In this document: piece after piece, positions 1-12,100 of the stretch
Layout of the letters: each line of letters begins with the position of its first letter
Numbering within the stretch: position 1 is the first letter of the stretch
Assembly (NCBI GenBank): GCA_964036045.1
Contig: OZ038383.1
Span: 116,150,431-116,214,430, forward strand
DNA: 64,000 nt
Direction: 5' to 3'
Source: Eutreptiella sp. 'Long Island Sound 2002'
Taxonomy: Eukaryota > Euglenozoa > Euglenophyceae > Eutreptiales > Eutreptiaceae
Translations under genes and position numbers: made by a program
The notes under the pieces: model-generated
What the model was told of the DNA's origin: nothing
What the model saw: the letters and a program-made list of their open reading frames with translations, nothing else
The model's database searches: none

Positions 1-479
1 CGATATGTGCACCAAAAGACGAAAAAAAATAGAAACGGATCAGAAGGTGCACTTACATGAGGGGAATTCATGATGGAAACATGACCGGGCACCCCATTGT
101 GCACATGCACATATCACACATCAGCAAAGAGGAAGTGGCACACACAAAAGAGGGGGGGGCAGCCAAGCCGGAGGGTGAAGGTAACCCCCAGAATGTCAAA
201 TTGGCACAACACCCCAAAAAAAGAAATGCACTTTCATTGTCGGTCCCCGGCATGCATTGCACCATATCATGGGTCTGCGGCTCTGCACCCTTGAATGACG
301 AATAAGCTCCTTCTTCGGCTCAAGGGTAGAGAGTCCCAAATACATTGCATGTGTATTCATAGGGTATCATCCGTGCCCACAGAACTCATTGGGGCCGATT
401 TCTTCGTGTATGCCTCAGTGCCATTCGTAGAGCATTGCTTGAAGGACACTGTTGCATACACGAAGGGCAAAAAGAAAAT
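1..479. other. No recognised feature
   Basis: Mixed-composition sequence upstream of the satellite. It has only short overlapping open frames on both strands, without recognisable motifs. I see no promoter, RNA gene or repeat unit in it. Confidence 0.4.
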
Positions 480-600
480 GCCCTCTGGAGGCCGGGAAGA
501 GGGCCGAAGTGCTATGTCACCACTGCATTCTCGGAGGTCCCCAAACAAAGGGGGACGAAAACAGTAGTGGCTACCTCGTCCCTGCCTGCTCGAAGGGAGA
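480..600 (+). repeat. Dispersed ~110-bp repeat, copy 1
   Basis: Shares the pattern 'GGCGGAAGTGCTACGTCACC ... CATTCTCGGGG..' and the string CCCCAAACAAAGGGGGAC with copies near 55140-55350 and 55795-55925. It lies directly before the satellite. No coding role is evident. Confidence 0.55.
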
Positions 601-607
601 AAACCAG

Positions 608-3125
608 GTGGAAATGCGAGGCGTGAACTGTGAGTCCCTAACCCCAACTCGAGGGGCCACACAATAAAGCGTGGATCGTGATTCCGTAAGCCCAACTCGA
701 TGGGCCACGCAACAAAGCGTGGATTGTGAGTCCCAAACCCCAACTCGAGGGGCCACACGACAAAGAGTGAATAGTGAGGCCCTAACCCCAACTCAAAGGG
801 GCACACAACAAAGGGTGGATTGTGAGTCAGCAACCACAAATCGAGGGGCCACACAACAAAGCGTGGATTGTGAGTCATAACCACAAATGGAGGGTCCACG
901 CAACAAAGCGTGGATTGTGAGTTTGTAGCCCCAACTCGAGGGGCCACGCAGCAAAGCGTGGATTGTGAGTCCCTAACCCCAACTAGAGGGGCCACGCAAG
1001 AAAGCGTGGATTGTGAGTCAGAAACCATAAATCGAGGGGCCACACAACAGAAGCGTTGATTGTGACTCCCTAACCCCAACTCGAGGGGCCACGCAACAAA
1101 GCGTGGATTGTGAGTGGGTAACCCCAACTCGAGTGGCCACACAAAAAACCATAGGTTGTGAGTCCCTAACCCAAACTCGAGGGGCCACAGAACAAAACGT
1201 GGATTGTGAGTCCCTAACCCCAACTCGAGGGGCCACGCAACAAGGTGTAGATTATGAGTCCCTAACCCCAACTCCTGGGGCCACGCAACAAAGCGTGGAT
1301 TGTGAGCCCCTAACCCAACTCGAGGGGCCACGCAACAAAGCGTAGATTGTGAGCCCCTAACTCCAACTCGAGGGGCCACGCAACAGGGCGTGGATTGTAA
1401 GTCCCCAACCCCAACACAAAGGGCCACGCCACATAGCGTGGATTGTGAGTCAGCAACCACAACTCGAGGGGCCGCACCACAAAGCGTGGAGTGTGAGTCC
1501 GTAACCCCAACTTGAGGGGCCACACAACAAAGCGTGCATTGTGAGTTCCTAACCTCAACTCAAAGGGCCACACCACAAAGCGTGCATTGTGAGTTCCTAA
1601 CCTGAACTCAAAAGGCCACACCACATAGCATGTATTGTGAGTCCCAAACCCCAACTCGAGGGGCCATCCAACAAAGCGTGGATTGTGAGTCCCTAACTCC
1701 GACTTGAGGAGCCACGCAACAAAGCGTGGGTTGTGAGTCCCTAACCCCAACTCGAGGGGCCACAGAACAAAGCGTGGAGTCTGAGTCAAGTACCACAACA
1801 CGAGGGGCCACGCAACAAAGCGTGGATTGTGAGTCCCTAACACCAACTCGAGGGGCCACGCAACAAGGCGTGGATTGAGAGTACCTAATCCTAACTCCCC
1901 GGGCCACGCAACAAAGCGTAGATTGTGAGTCCCAAACCCCAACTCGAGGGGCCACCCAACAAAGCGTGCATTGTGAGTCCCAAACCCCAACTTGATGGGC
2001 CACGCCACAAAGCATGGATTGTGAGTCCCTAACCCCAATTGGAGGGGCCACACAACAGACCATAGATTGTGAGTCCCTAGCCCCAACTCGAGGGGCCACA
2101 CAACAAAGCGTGCATTGTGAGTTCCTAACCTCAACTCAAAGGGCCACACCACAAAGCGTGCATTGTGAGTTCCTAACCTGAACTCAAAAGGCCACACCAC
2201 ATAGCGTGGATTGTGAGTCCCAAACCCCAACTCGAGGGGCCATCCAACAAAGCGTGGATTGTGAGTCCCTAACTCCAACTTGAGGAGCCACGCAACAAAG
2301 CGTGGATTGTGAGTCCCTAACCCCAACTCGAGGGGCCACAGAACAAAGCGTGGAGTCTGAGTCAAGTACCACAACACGAGGGGCCACGCAACAAAGCGTG
2401 GATTGTGAGTCCCTAACACCAACTCGAGGGGCCACGCAACAAGGCGTGGATTGAGAGTACCTAATCCTAACTCCCCGGGCCACGCAACAAAGCGTGGATT
2501 GTGAGCTCCGAACCCCAACTTGAGGGGCCACGCAACAAAGCGTGGATTGTGAGTCGCTAACCCCAACTTGAAGGGGCACACAGCAAAGCGTGGATTGTGA
2601 GTCCCTAACCCCAACTCGAGGGGCCACACAACAAAGCGTAGATTATGAGTCGCTGACCCCAACTCGAGGGGCCACGCAACAAAGCGTGGATTGTGAGTCC
2701 CTAACCCCAACTCGAGGGGCCACACAAGAAACCATAGATTGTGACTCCCTGACCCCGACTCGAGGGGCCACGCAACAAAGCGTGGATTGCGAGCCCGTAA
2801 CCCCAACGAAAGGGGCCACGCAACAAAGCGTGGATTGTGAGTCGGTAACCCCAATTCGAGGGGCCGCGTAACAAAGCGTGGATTGTGAGTCCCAAACCCC
2901 AACTCGAGGGGCCACGCAACAAAGCGTGGATTGTGAGTCCCAAACCCCAACTCGAGGAGCCACACAACAAAGCGTGCATTGTGAGTCCTTAACCGAAACT
3001 CGAGGGGCCACGCAAGGAAGCGTGGATTGTGAGTCCCTAACCCCAACTTGAGGGGCCACGCAACAAAGCGTGGATTGTGAGTCCCTAACCCCTACTCGAG
3101 GGGCCACACCACAAAGCGTGGATTG
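608..3125 (+). repeat. 48-bp satellite array, segment 1 (about 52 units)
   Basis: Consensus unit read on the plus strand: GTGGATTGTGAGTCCCTAAC, then CCCAACTCGAGGGGCCACGC, then AACAAAGC (48 bp). Each unit holds two short inverted repeats: CCCC-AACTCGA-GGGG and CCACGC-AACAAA-GCGTGG. Units differ by a few substitutions, and variants recur in blocks (for example 1525-1960 recurs at 2101-2536, offset 576 = 12 units). The period is a multiple of three and the unit lacks stops in several frames, so long apparent ORFs on both strands (for example minus 1310-3046) are by-products. Confidence 0.95.
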
Positions 3126-3365
3126 GGGAGTTGCACTGCCCACTGCCCCCAGGCAGTGGGGCAGTGCATTGCAGGAGTTGCACTGTCCGCTGCCCCCAGG
3201 CAGTGAGGCAGTGCACTGCAGGAGTTGCACTGCCCACTGCCCCCAGGGCAGTGAGGCAGTGCATTGCAGGAGCTGCACTGTCCACTGCCCCCAGGCAGTG
3301 AGGCAGTGCATTGCAGGGGTTGCACGGCCTACTGCCCCCAGGCAGTGAGGCAGTGCATTGCAGGC
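3126..3365 (+). repeat. 47-bp satellite, short block (about 5 units)
   Basis: Unit of about 47 bp: GTTGCACTGCCCACTGCCCC, CAGGCAGTGAGGCAGTGCAT, TGCAGGA. It begins directly at the end of the 48-bp array and shares no sequence with it. Each unit has two inverted repeats: CACTGCC-CCCA-GGCAGTG, and GGCAGTGCA ... TGCACTGCC across the unit boundary. Confidence 0.92.
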
Positions 3366-4105
3366 ACGGGGGCGGCCGCCAGCCAATGTGTGACCCCGAG
3401 GGGTGTTCGACAGTTTGGGGGGCTGTGGGGGGGGGGGGGGGCACCCCCCTCCGAAGGGGGGGGGGGGGGCCTCCCCCCCCCTTGGTTGACCCAAACCCAG
3501 CACCTTTTCCGGCAGGCCCCGTCCAAGCGCGCAAACACACAAAGCTAACAAGATGCACTGTGAATGGTCATTGTTTTGCTGCACTGCAGCACTTTCAGAG
3601 TAGTATTGAATGTTGCCTTGAGTTCGCCCAAAGGCCTTTCCTTCCCCTTGTCACAAACCACAGACATATATGTAGAGAAGCGAAGGGAGCCACAGACATA
3701 TAGAGAGATAGAGAGAGAGAGAGAAGCGAAGAGAGGGGAGGGGCCTCAAGCTTCGGAATCATCCTCCCACTCGTCGCGGGCCCTCTTGCCGGTACTCTTG
3801 GGGCGAGCACGCTGCAGAGCGTGGGACAAAATCAGAAGTGGCCCACAAAGTGGGCAAGGTGGCTACATAACCTTCTTTGTGCTTTTCAGCCATTTTTGAA
3901 TTCTCCACAAAATTCTGAGTATTTTGAGTATAGACACATAGGGTGGAACAAGAAAAATTCCCCCTGCCGTATGCCTAAAACAAAATCTCCGGCGCCGACA
4001 AAGCACCTTGTTCCGTGCGACAATTTTGGGGTCCGTAGAGGGGGGGGGGGGTCCCCCCCCCCTTTGGGGTCGGGTCCTGACCAGGAGCGCCCCCCGTGAT
4101 TGCAG
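3366..4105. other. Spacer between two blocks of the 47-bp satellite
   Basis: Holds long poly-G/poly-C runs (about 3425-3485 and 4038-4062), a GA-rich microsatellite (3700-3735) and a dispersed repeat (about 3915-4100) that recurs near 55580 and 57836-57975. No convincing gene. The small ORFs here run into the satellite or through the homopolymers. Confidence 0.6.
3968..4100 (+). repeat. Dispersed repeat with poly-G/poly-C core, copy 1
   Basis: Reads GTATGCCTAAAACAAAATCT, then an AATTTTGGGGTC block, a G run, a C run, then GGTCCTGACCAGGA. The same order of blocks occurs at 57836-57975. Confidence 0.75.
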
Positions 4106-5250
4106 GGGTTGCACGGCCTACTGCCCCAGGGCAGTGAGGCAGTGCATTGCAGGAGTTGCACTGCCCACTGCCCCCAGGGCAGTGAGGCAATGCATTGTGG
4201 GAGTTGCACTGCCCACTGCCCCCAGGCAGTGAGGCAGTGCATTGCAGGAGTTGCACTGCCCACTGCCCCCAGGCAGTGGGGCAGTGCATTGCAGGAGTAG
4301 CACTGTCCACTGCCCCCAGCCAGTGAGGCAGTGCATTGCAGGAGTTGCACTGCCCACTGCCCCCAGGCAGTGAGGCGGTGCATTGCAGGGGTTGCACGGC
4401 CTACTGCCCCAGGGCAGTGAGGCAGTGCATTGCAGGAGTTGCACTGTCCACTGCCCCCAGGCAGTGAGGCAGTGCATTGCAGGAGCTGCACTGCCCACTG
4501 CCCCTAGGGCAGTGAGGCAGTGCATTGCAGGAGCTGCACTGTCCACTGCCCCCCGGGCAGTGAGGCAGTGCATTGTGGGAGTTGCACTGCCCACTGCCCC
4601 AGGGCAGTGAGGCAGTGCATTGCAAGAGTTGCACTGCCCGCTGCCCCCAGGCAGTGAGGCAGTGCATTGCAGGAGTTACACTCCCTCACTGCCCCAGGGC
4701 AGTGAGGCAGTGCATTGCAGGAGTTGCACTGTCCACTGCCGCCAAGCAGTGAGGCAGTGCATTGCACGAGTTGCACTGCCCACTGCCCCCAGGCAGTGAG
4801 GCAGTGCATTGCAGGAGCTGCACTGTCCACTGCCCCCAGGCAGTGAGGCAGTGCATTGCAGGAGCTGCACTGCCCACTGCCCCTAGGGCAGTGAGGCAGT
4901 GCATTGCAGGAGCTGCACTGTCCACTGCCCCCCGGGCAGTGGGGCAGTGCATTGCAGAAGTTGCACTGCCTACTGCCCCAGGGCAGTGAGGCAGTGCATT
5001 GCAGGAGTTGCACTGCCCGCTGCCCCCAGGCAGTGAGGCAATGCATTGCAGGAGTTACACTCCCTCACTGCCCCAGGGCAGTGAGGCAGTGCATTGCAGG
5101 AGTTGCACTGTCCACTGCCGCCAAGCAGTGAGGCAGTGCATTGCACGAGTTGCACTGCCCACTACCCCCAGGCAGTGAGGCAGTGCATTGCAGGAGTTGC
5201 ATTGCCCACTGCCCCAGGGCAGTGAGGCAGTGCATTGCGGGAGTGCACTT
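4106..5250 (+). repeat. 47-bp satellite, main block (about 24 units)
   Basis: Continuation of the 47-bp GCAGTG-rich satellite, with period 46-48 and variants such as GTCCACTGC/GCCCACTGC. Both inverted repeats are kept in most units. Apparent ORFs of 140-200 aa (MHCLTAWGQ-type repeats) are reading-frame artefacts of the satellite. Confidence 0.93.
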
Positions 5251-5375
5251 GTCCGGCAATGCAACAACACACTTACGCACAGCGCGCACACAACACACAC
5301 AGCCCAGCCCGTTTACCTGTACCCGTGGGTAGACATCCCGGCCTTTTGCCTTTTGGTAACAGCGCCTTCGGCACA
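5251..5375. other. Junction between the 47-bp and 48-bp satellites
   Basis: About 125 bp of non-satellite sequence with CA-rich stretches. The 48-bp unit starts again at GCACAAAGCGTGG. Nothing else recognised. Confidence 0.5.
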
Positions 5376-8300
5376 AAGCGTGGATTGTGACTCCCTAACC
5401 CCAACTCAAGGGGCCACGCAACAAAGCGTGGATTGTGAGTCCCGAACCCAAACTCAAGGGGCCACGCAACAAAGCGTGGATTGTGACTGCCTAACCCCAA
5501 CTTGAGGGGCCACGCAACAAAGCGTGGATTGTGGGTCCCGAACCCAAACTCGAGGGGCCATGCAACAAACCGTGGATTGTGAGTCCCTAACCCCAACTTG
5601 AGGGGGCACGCAACAAAGGGTGGATTGTGAGTCCCTAACCCCAACCCCAGGGGCCACGCCACAAAAATGAATTGTGAGTCCCTAACCACAACTTAAAGGG
5701 CCACACCACATAGCGTGGATTGTGAGCCACTAAACACAACTAGAGGGGCCGCGCAACAAAGCATGGATTGTGAGTCCCTAACCCCAACTCGAGGGGCCGG
5801 ACAGAACTGGCCGGATCGTGAGTCCCTACTCCCAACTCGAGGGGCCCTGCAACAAAGCGTGGATTGTGAGTCCCTCACCCCAAGTCGAGGGGCCCTGCAA
5901 CAAAGCGTGGATTGCGAGCCCCTAACGTCAAGTTGAGGGGCCACGAAACAAAGCGTGGATTGTGAGTCCCTAACCCCAACTTGAGGGGCCACGCAACAAA
6001 GCGTGGATTGTGAGTCCCTAACCCGAAACACGAGTGGCCACGCAACAAAGCGTGTATTGTGACTCAGTAACCACAACTAGAGGGGCCACACACTAAAGCA
6101 TGGATTGTGAGTCCTTAACCCCACCTCGAGGGGCCAGGCAATATAGTGTGGATTGTGAGTCCCAAACCCCAAAGCGAGGGGCGACGCAACAAAGCGTGGA
6201 TTGTGAGTCCCTAACCCCAACGCAAGGGCCCACAAAAGAAACCATAGACCGTGAGTCCCTAACCCCGACTCGAGGGACCACGCAACAAAGCGTGGATTGC
6301 GAGTCGGTAACCCCAATCGAGGGGCCACACCACAAAGCGTGCATTGTGAGTTCCTAACCTCAACTCAAAGGGCCACACCATATAGCGCGGATTATGAGTC
6401 CCTAACCCCAACTCGAGGGGCCACACCACATAGCGTGGATTGTGAGCCAGTAACCACAACTAGAGGGGCATGGATTGTGAGTCCCTAACCCCAGCTCCAG
6501 GGGGCAGGCAATAATGTGCGGATCATAAGTCGCTAATCCCAACTGGAGGGGTCACGCAACAAAGCGTGGATTGTGAGTCCCTAACCCCAAGTTGAGGGGC
6601 CACGCAACAAAGCGTGGATTGTGAGTCCCAAACCCCAACTCGATGGGCCACACCACAAAGCATGGATTGTGAGTCCCTAACCAAAACTCGAGGGGCCACA
6701 CAACAAACCATAGATTGTGAGTCCTTAACCCCAACTCGAGGGGCCAGGCAATGAGATGTGGATTGTGAGTCCCTAATCCAACGAGGGCGTGGATTGTGAG
6801 TCCCTAACCCCAAATTGAGGGCCCACACCACAAAGCGTGGATTGTGAGTCCCAAACCCCAACTCGAGGGGCCACCCAACAAAGCGTGCATTGTGAGTCCC
6901 CAACCCCAACTTGATGGGGCACGCCACAAAGTATGGATTGTGAGTCCCTAACCCCAACTGGAGGGGCCACACAACAGACCATAGACTGTGAGTCCCTAGC
7001 CCCAACTCGAGGGGCCACACAACAAAGCGTGCATTGTGAGTTCCTAACCTCAACTCAAAGGGCCACGCCACAAAGCGCGGATTGTGAGTTCCTAACCTGA
7101 ACTCAAAGGGCCACACCACATAGCGTGGATTGTGAGTCCCAAACCCCAACTCGAGGGGCCACCCAACAAAGCGTGCATTCTGAGTCCCTAACTCCAACTT
7201 GAGGGGCCACGCAACAAAGCGTGGGTTGTGAGTCCCTAACCCCAACTCGAGGGGCCACAGAACAAAGCGTGGATTCTGAGTCAAGTACCACAACACGAGG
7301 GGCCACGCAACAAAGCGTGGATTGTGAGTCCCTAACCCCAACTCGAGGGGCCACGCAACAAGGCGTGGATTGAGAGTACCTAATCCTAACTCCACGGGCC
7401 ACGCAACAAAGCGTGGATCGTGAGTTCCGAACCCCATCTTGAGGGGCCACGCAACAAAGTGTGGATTGTGAGTCGCTAACCCCAACTTGAAGGGGCACAC
7501 AGCAAAGCGTGGATTATGAGTCCCTAACCCCAACTCGAGGGGCCACACAACAAAGCGTAGATTATAAGTCCCTGACCCCAACTCGAGGGGCCACGCAACA
7601 AAGCGTGGATTGTGAGTCCCTAATCCCAACCCCAGGGGCCACGCAACAAAGCGTGGATTGTGAGTCCTTAACCCCAACTCGAGGGGCCACGCAACAAAGC
7701 GTGGATTGTGAGTCCTTAACCCCAACTCGAGGGGCCACGCAACAAAGCGTGGATTGTGAGTCCCTCACCCCAATTCGAGGGGACACACCACAAAGCGTGG
7801 ATTGTGAGTCGGCAACCACAACACGAGGGGCCACGCAACAAACGCAACAAAGCGTGGATTGTGAGTCCCTAACCCCAACTCGAGGGGCCACGCAACAAAG
7901 CGTGGATTGTGAGTCCTTAACCCCAACTCGAGGGGCCACGCAACAAAGCGTGGATTGTGAGTCCCTAACCCCAATTCGAGGGGACACACCACAAAGCGTG
8001 GATTGTGAGTCGGCAACCACAACACGAGGGGCCACGCAACAAACGCAACAAAGCGTGGATTGTGAGTCCCTAACCCCAACTCGAGGGGCCACACAACAAA
8101 GCGTGGATTGTGAGGCAGTAACCACAATTCGAAGGGCCACGCAACAAAGCGTGGATTGGGAGTCCCTAACCCCAACTCGAGGGGCCACACAACAAAGCGT
8201 GGATTGAGAGTACCTAATCCTAACTCCACGGGCCACGCAACAAAGCGTGGATCGTGAGTTCCGAACCCCAACTTGAGGGGCCACGCAACAAACCGTGGAT

Positions 8301-9166
8301 TGTGAGTCGGTAACCCCAACTTGAAGGGGCACACAGCAAAGTGTGGATTATGAGTCCCTAACCCCAACTCGAGGGGCCACACAACAAAGCGTAGATTATG
8401 AGTCCCTAACCCCAACTGGAGGGGCCACGCAACAAAGCGTGGATTTTGAGTCCCTAATCCCAACCCCAGGGGCCACGCAACAAAGCGTGGATTGTGAGTC
8501 CCTAACCCCAATTCCACGGGCCACGCCACAAAGCGTGGATTGTGAGATCCTAACCTGAACTCAAAGGGCCACACCACATAGCGTGGATTGTGAGTCCCAA
8601 ACCCCAACTCGAGGGGCCACCCAACAAAGCGTGCATTCTGAGTCCCTAACTCCAACTTGAGGGGCCACGCAACAAAGCATGGGCTGTGAGTCCCTAACCC
8701 CAACTCGAGGGGCCACAGAACAAAGCGTGGATTCTGAGTCATGTACCACAACACGAGGGGCCACGCAACAGAGCGTGGATTGTGAGTCCCTAACCCCAAC
8801 TCGAGGGGCCACGCAACAAAGCGTGGATTGAAAGTACCTAATCCTAACTCCACGGGCCACGCAACAAAGCGTGGATTGGGACTCCCTAACCCCAACTTGA
8901 GGGGCCACGCAACAAAGCGTGGATTGTGAGTCGCTAACCCCAACTTGAAGGGGCACACAGCAAAGCGTGGATTATGAGTCCCTAACCCCAACTCGAGGGG
9001 CCACACAACGAAGCGTAGATTATGAGTCCCTAACCCCGACTCGAGGGGCCACGCAACAAAGCGTGGATTGCGAGCCCGTAACCCCAACGCAAGGAGCCAT
9101 GCAACAAAGCGTGGATTGTGAGTCGGTAACCCCAACTCGAGGGGCCACACCACAAAGCGTGGATTG
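5376..9166 (+). repeat. 48-bp satellite, segment 2, plus orientation
   Basis: About 79 units of the same 48-bp satellite as 608-3125. It includes a local duplication of about 201 bp (7761-7961 and 7963-8160) made of four units plus a 9-bp micro-duplication (CGCAACAAA doubled at about 7835 and 8038). Confidence 0.95.
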
Positions 9167-12100
9167 AGTTGGGGTTAGGGACTCGCAATCCACGCTTTGT
9201 TACGTCGCCCCTCGCTTTGGGGTTTGGGACTCACAATCCACACTATATTGCTTGGCCCCTGGAGGTGGGGTTAAGTACTTACAATACATGCTTTAGTGTG
9301 TGGCCCCTCTAGTTCCTCTAGTTGTGGTTACTGAGTCACAATCCACGCTTTGTTGCGTGGCCACTCGTGTTTCGAATTAGGGACTCACAATGCACGCTTG
9401 GGGTTAGGGGCTCGCAATCCACGCTTTGTTATGTGGCCCCTCGAGTTGGGGTGAGGTACTCACAATCCACGCTTTGTTGCAGGGCCCCTCGAGTTTGGAG
9501 TAGGTACTCACAATGCGCACAGTTCTGTCCGGCCCCTCGAGTTGGGGTTAGGGACTCACAATCCATGCTTTGTTGCGCGGCCCCTCTAGTTGTGTTTACT
9601 GGCTCACAATCCACGCTATGTGGTGTGGCCCTTTAAGTTGTGGTTAGGGACTCACAATCCATTTTTGTGGCGTGGCCCCTGGGGTTAGGGTTAGGGACTC
9701 ACAATCCACCCTTTGTTGCGTGCCCCCTCAAGTTGGGGTTTAGGGACTCACAATCCACGGTTTGTTGCGTGGCCCCTCAAGTTGGGGTTAGGCAGTCACA
9801 ATCCGCGCTTTGTTGCGTGGCCCCTCGAGTTTGGGTTCGGGACTCACAATCCACGCTTTGTTGCGTGGCCCCTTGAGTTGGGGTTAGGGAGTCACATTCC
9901 TCGCTTTGTGGTGTGGCCCCTCGAGTTGGGGTTAGGGACTCACAATCCACGCTTTGTTGCGTGCCCCCTCAAGTTGGGGTTAGGGACTCACAATCCAGGC
10001 GTTATTGCGTGGCCCCTCGAGTTTCGGTTAGGGACTCAAAATGCACGCTTTGTTGTGTGGCTCCTCGAGTTGGGGTTTGGGACTCACAAGCCACGCTTTG
10101 TTGCGTGGCCCCTCGAGTTGGGGTTAGGGACTCACAATCCACGTTTTGTTGCGTGGCCCCTGGGGTTGGGATTAGGGACTCACAATCCACGCTTTGTTGC
10201 GTGGCCCCTCGAGTTGGGGTTAGGGACTCACAATCCACGCTTTGTTGCGCGGCCCCTCTAGTTGTGGTTACTTGCTCACCATCCACGCTATGTGGTGTGG
10301 CCCCTCGAGTTGAGGTTAGGGACTCACAATCCACGCTATATGGTGTGGCCCTTTGAGTTGAGGTTAGGAACTCACAATCCACGCTTTGTGGTGTGGCCCC
10401 TCGAGTTGGGGTTACCGACTCACAATCCACGCTTCCTTGCGTGGCCCCTTGCGTTGGGGTTATGGGCTCGCAATCCACGCTTTGTTGCGTGGCACCTCGA
10501 GTCGGGGTTAGGGACTCACAATCTATGGTTTCTTGTGTGGCCCCTCGAGTTGGGGTTAGGGACTCACAATCCACTCTTTGTTGTGTGGCCCCTCGAGTTG
10601 GGTTTAGGGACTCACAATCCACGCTTTGTTGCGTCGCCCCTCGCTTTGGGGTTTGGGACTCACAATCCACACTATATTGCCTGGCCCCTCGAGGTGGGGT
10701 TAAGGACCCACTCCATGCTTTAGTGTGTGGCCTCTCTAGTTGTGGTTACTGAGTCACAATCCACGCTTGGCCACTCGTGTTTCGGGTTAGGGACTCACAA
10801 TCCACGCTTTGTTGCGTGGCCCCTCAAGTTGGGGTTAGTGACTCACAATCCACGCTTTGTTTCGTGGCCCCTCAACTTGGCGTTAGGGGCTCGCAATCCA
10901 CGCTTTGTTATGTGGCCCCTCGAGTTGGGGTGAGGGACTCACAATCCACGCTTTGTTGCAGGGCCCCTCGAGTTGGGAGTAGGGACTCACAATGCGCATA
11001 GTTCTGTCCGGCCCCTCGACTTGGGGTTAGGGACTCACAATCCATGCTTTGTTGCGCGGCCCCTCTAGTTGTGTTTACTGGCTCACAATCCACGCTATGT
11101 GGTGTGGCCCTTTAAGTTGTGGTTAGGGACTCACAATCCATTTTTGTGGCGTGGCCGCTGGGGTTAGGGTTAGGGACTCACAATCCACCCTTTGTTGCGT
11201 GCCCCCTCAAGTTGGGGTTAGGCAGTCACAATCCACGCTTTGTTGCGTGGCCCCTTGAGTTTGGGTTCGGAACTCACAATCCACGCTTTGTTGCGTGGCC
11301 CCTTGAGTTGGGGTTAGGGAGTCACAATCCACGCTTTGTGGTGTGGCCCCTCAAGTTGGGGTTAGGGACTCACAATCCACGCTTTGTTGTGTGGCCCCTC
11401 AAGTTGGGGTTAGGGACTCACAATCTATGCTTCCTTGCGTGGCCCCTCGAGTTTCGGTTAAGGACTCACAATGCACGCTTTGTTGTGTGGCTCCTCGAGT
11501 TGGGGTTTGGGACTCACAATCCACGCTTTGTTGCGTGGCCCCTCGAGTTGGGGTTACTGACTCACAATCCACGCGATGTGGTGTGGCCCCTCGAGTTGGG
11601 GTTAGGGACTCACAATCCACGCTTTGTTGTGTGGCCCCTCGAGTTGGGGGTACCGACTCACAATCCACGCTTTGTTGCGTGGCCCCTTGCGTTGGGGTTA
11701 CGGGCTCGCAATCCACGCTTTGTTGCGTGGCCCCTCGAGTCGGGGTTAGGGAGTCACAATCTATGGTTTCTTGTGTGGCCCCTCGAGTTGGGGTTAGGGA
11801 CTCACAATCCACGCTTTGTTGCGTGGCCCCTCGAGTTGGGGTTAGCGACTCATAATCTACGCTTTGTTGTGTGGCCCCTCGAGTTGGGGTTAGGGACTCA
11901 CAATCCACGCTTTGCTGTGTGCCCCTTCAAGTTGGGGTTAGCGACTCACAATCCATGCTTTGTTGCGTGGCCCCTCAAGTTGGGGTTCGGAGCTCACGAT
12001 CCACGCTTTGTTGCGTGACCCGGGGAGTTAGGATTAGGTACTCTCAATCCACGCTTTGTTGCGTGGCCCCTCGAGTTGGTGTTAGGGACTCACAATCCAA

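Noticed and set aside
3126-5250. CRISPR-like array
   Set aside because: There are no unique spacers between repeats; the 47-bp units are contiguous. The surrounding DNA is eukaryotic and has no cas-like gene.
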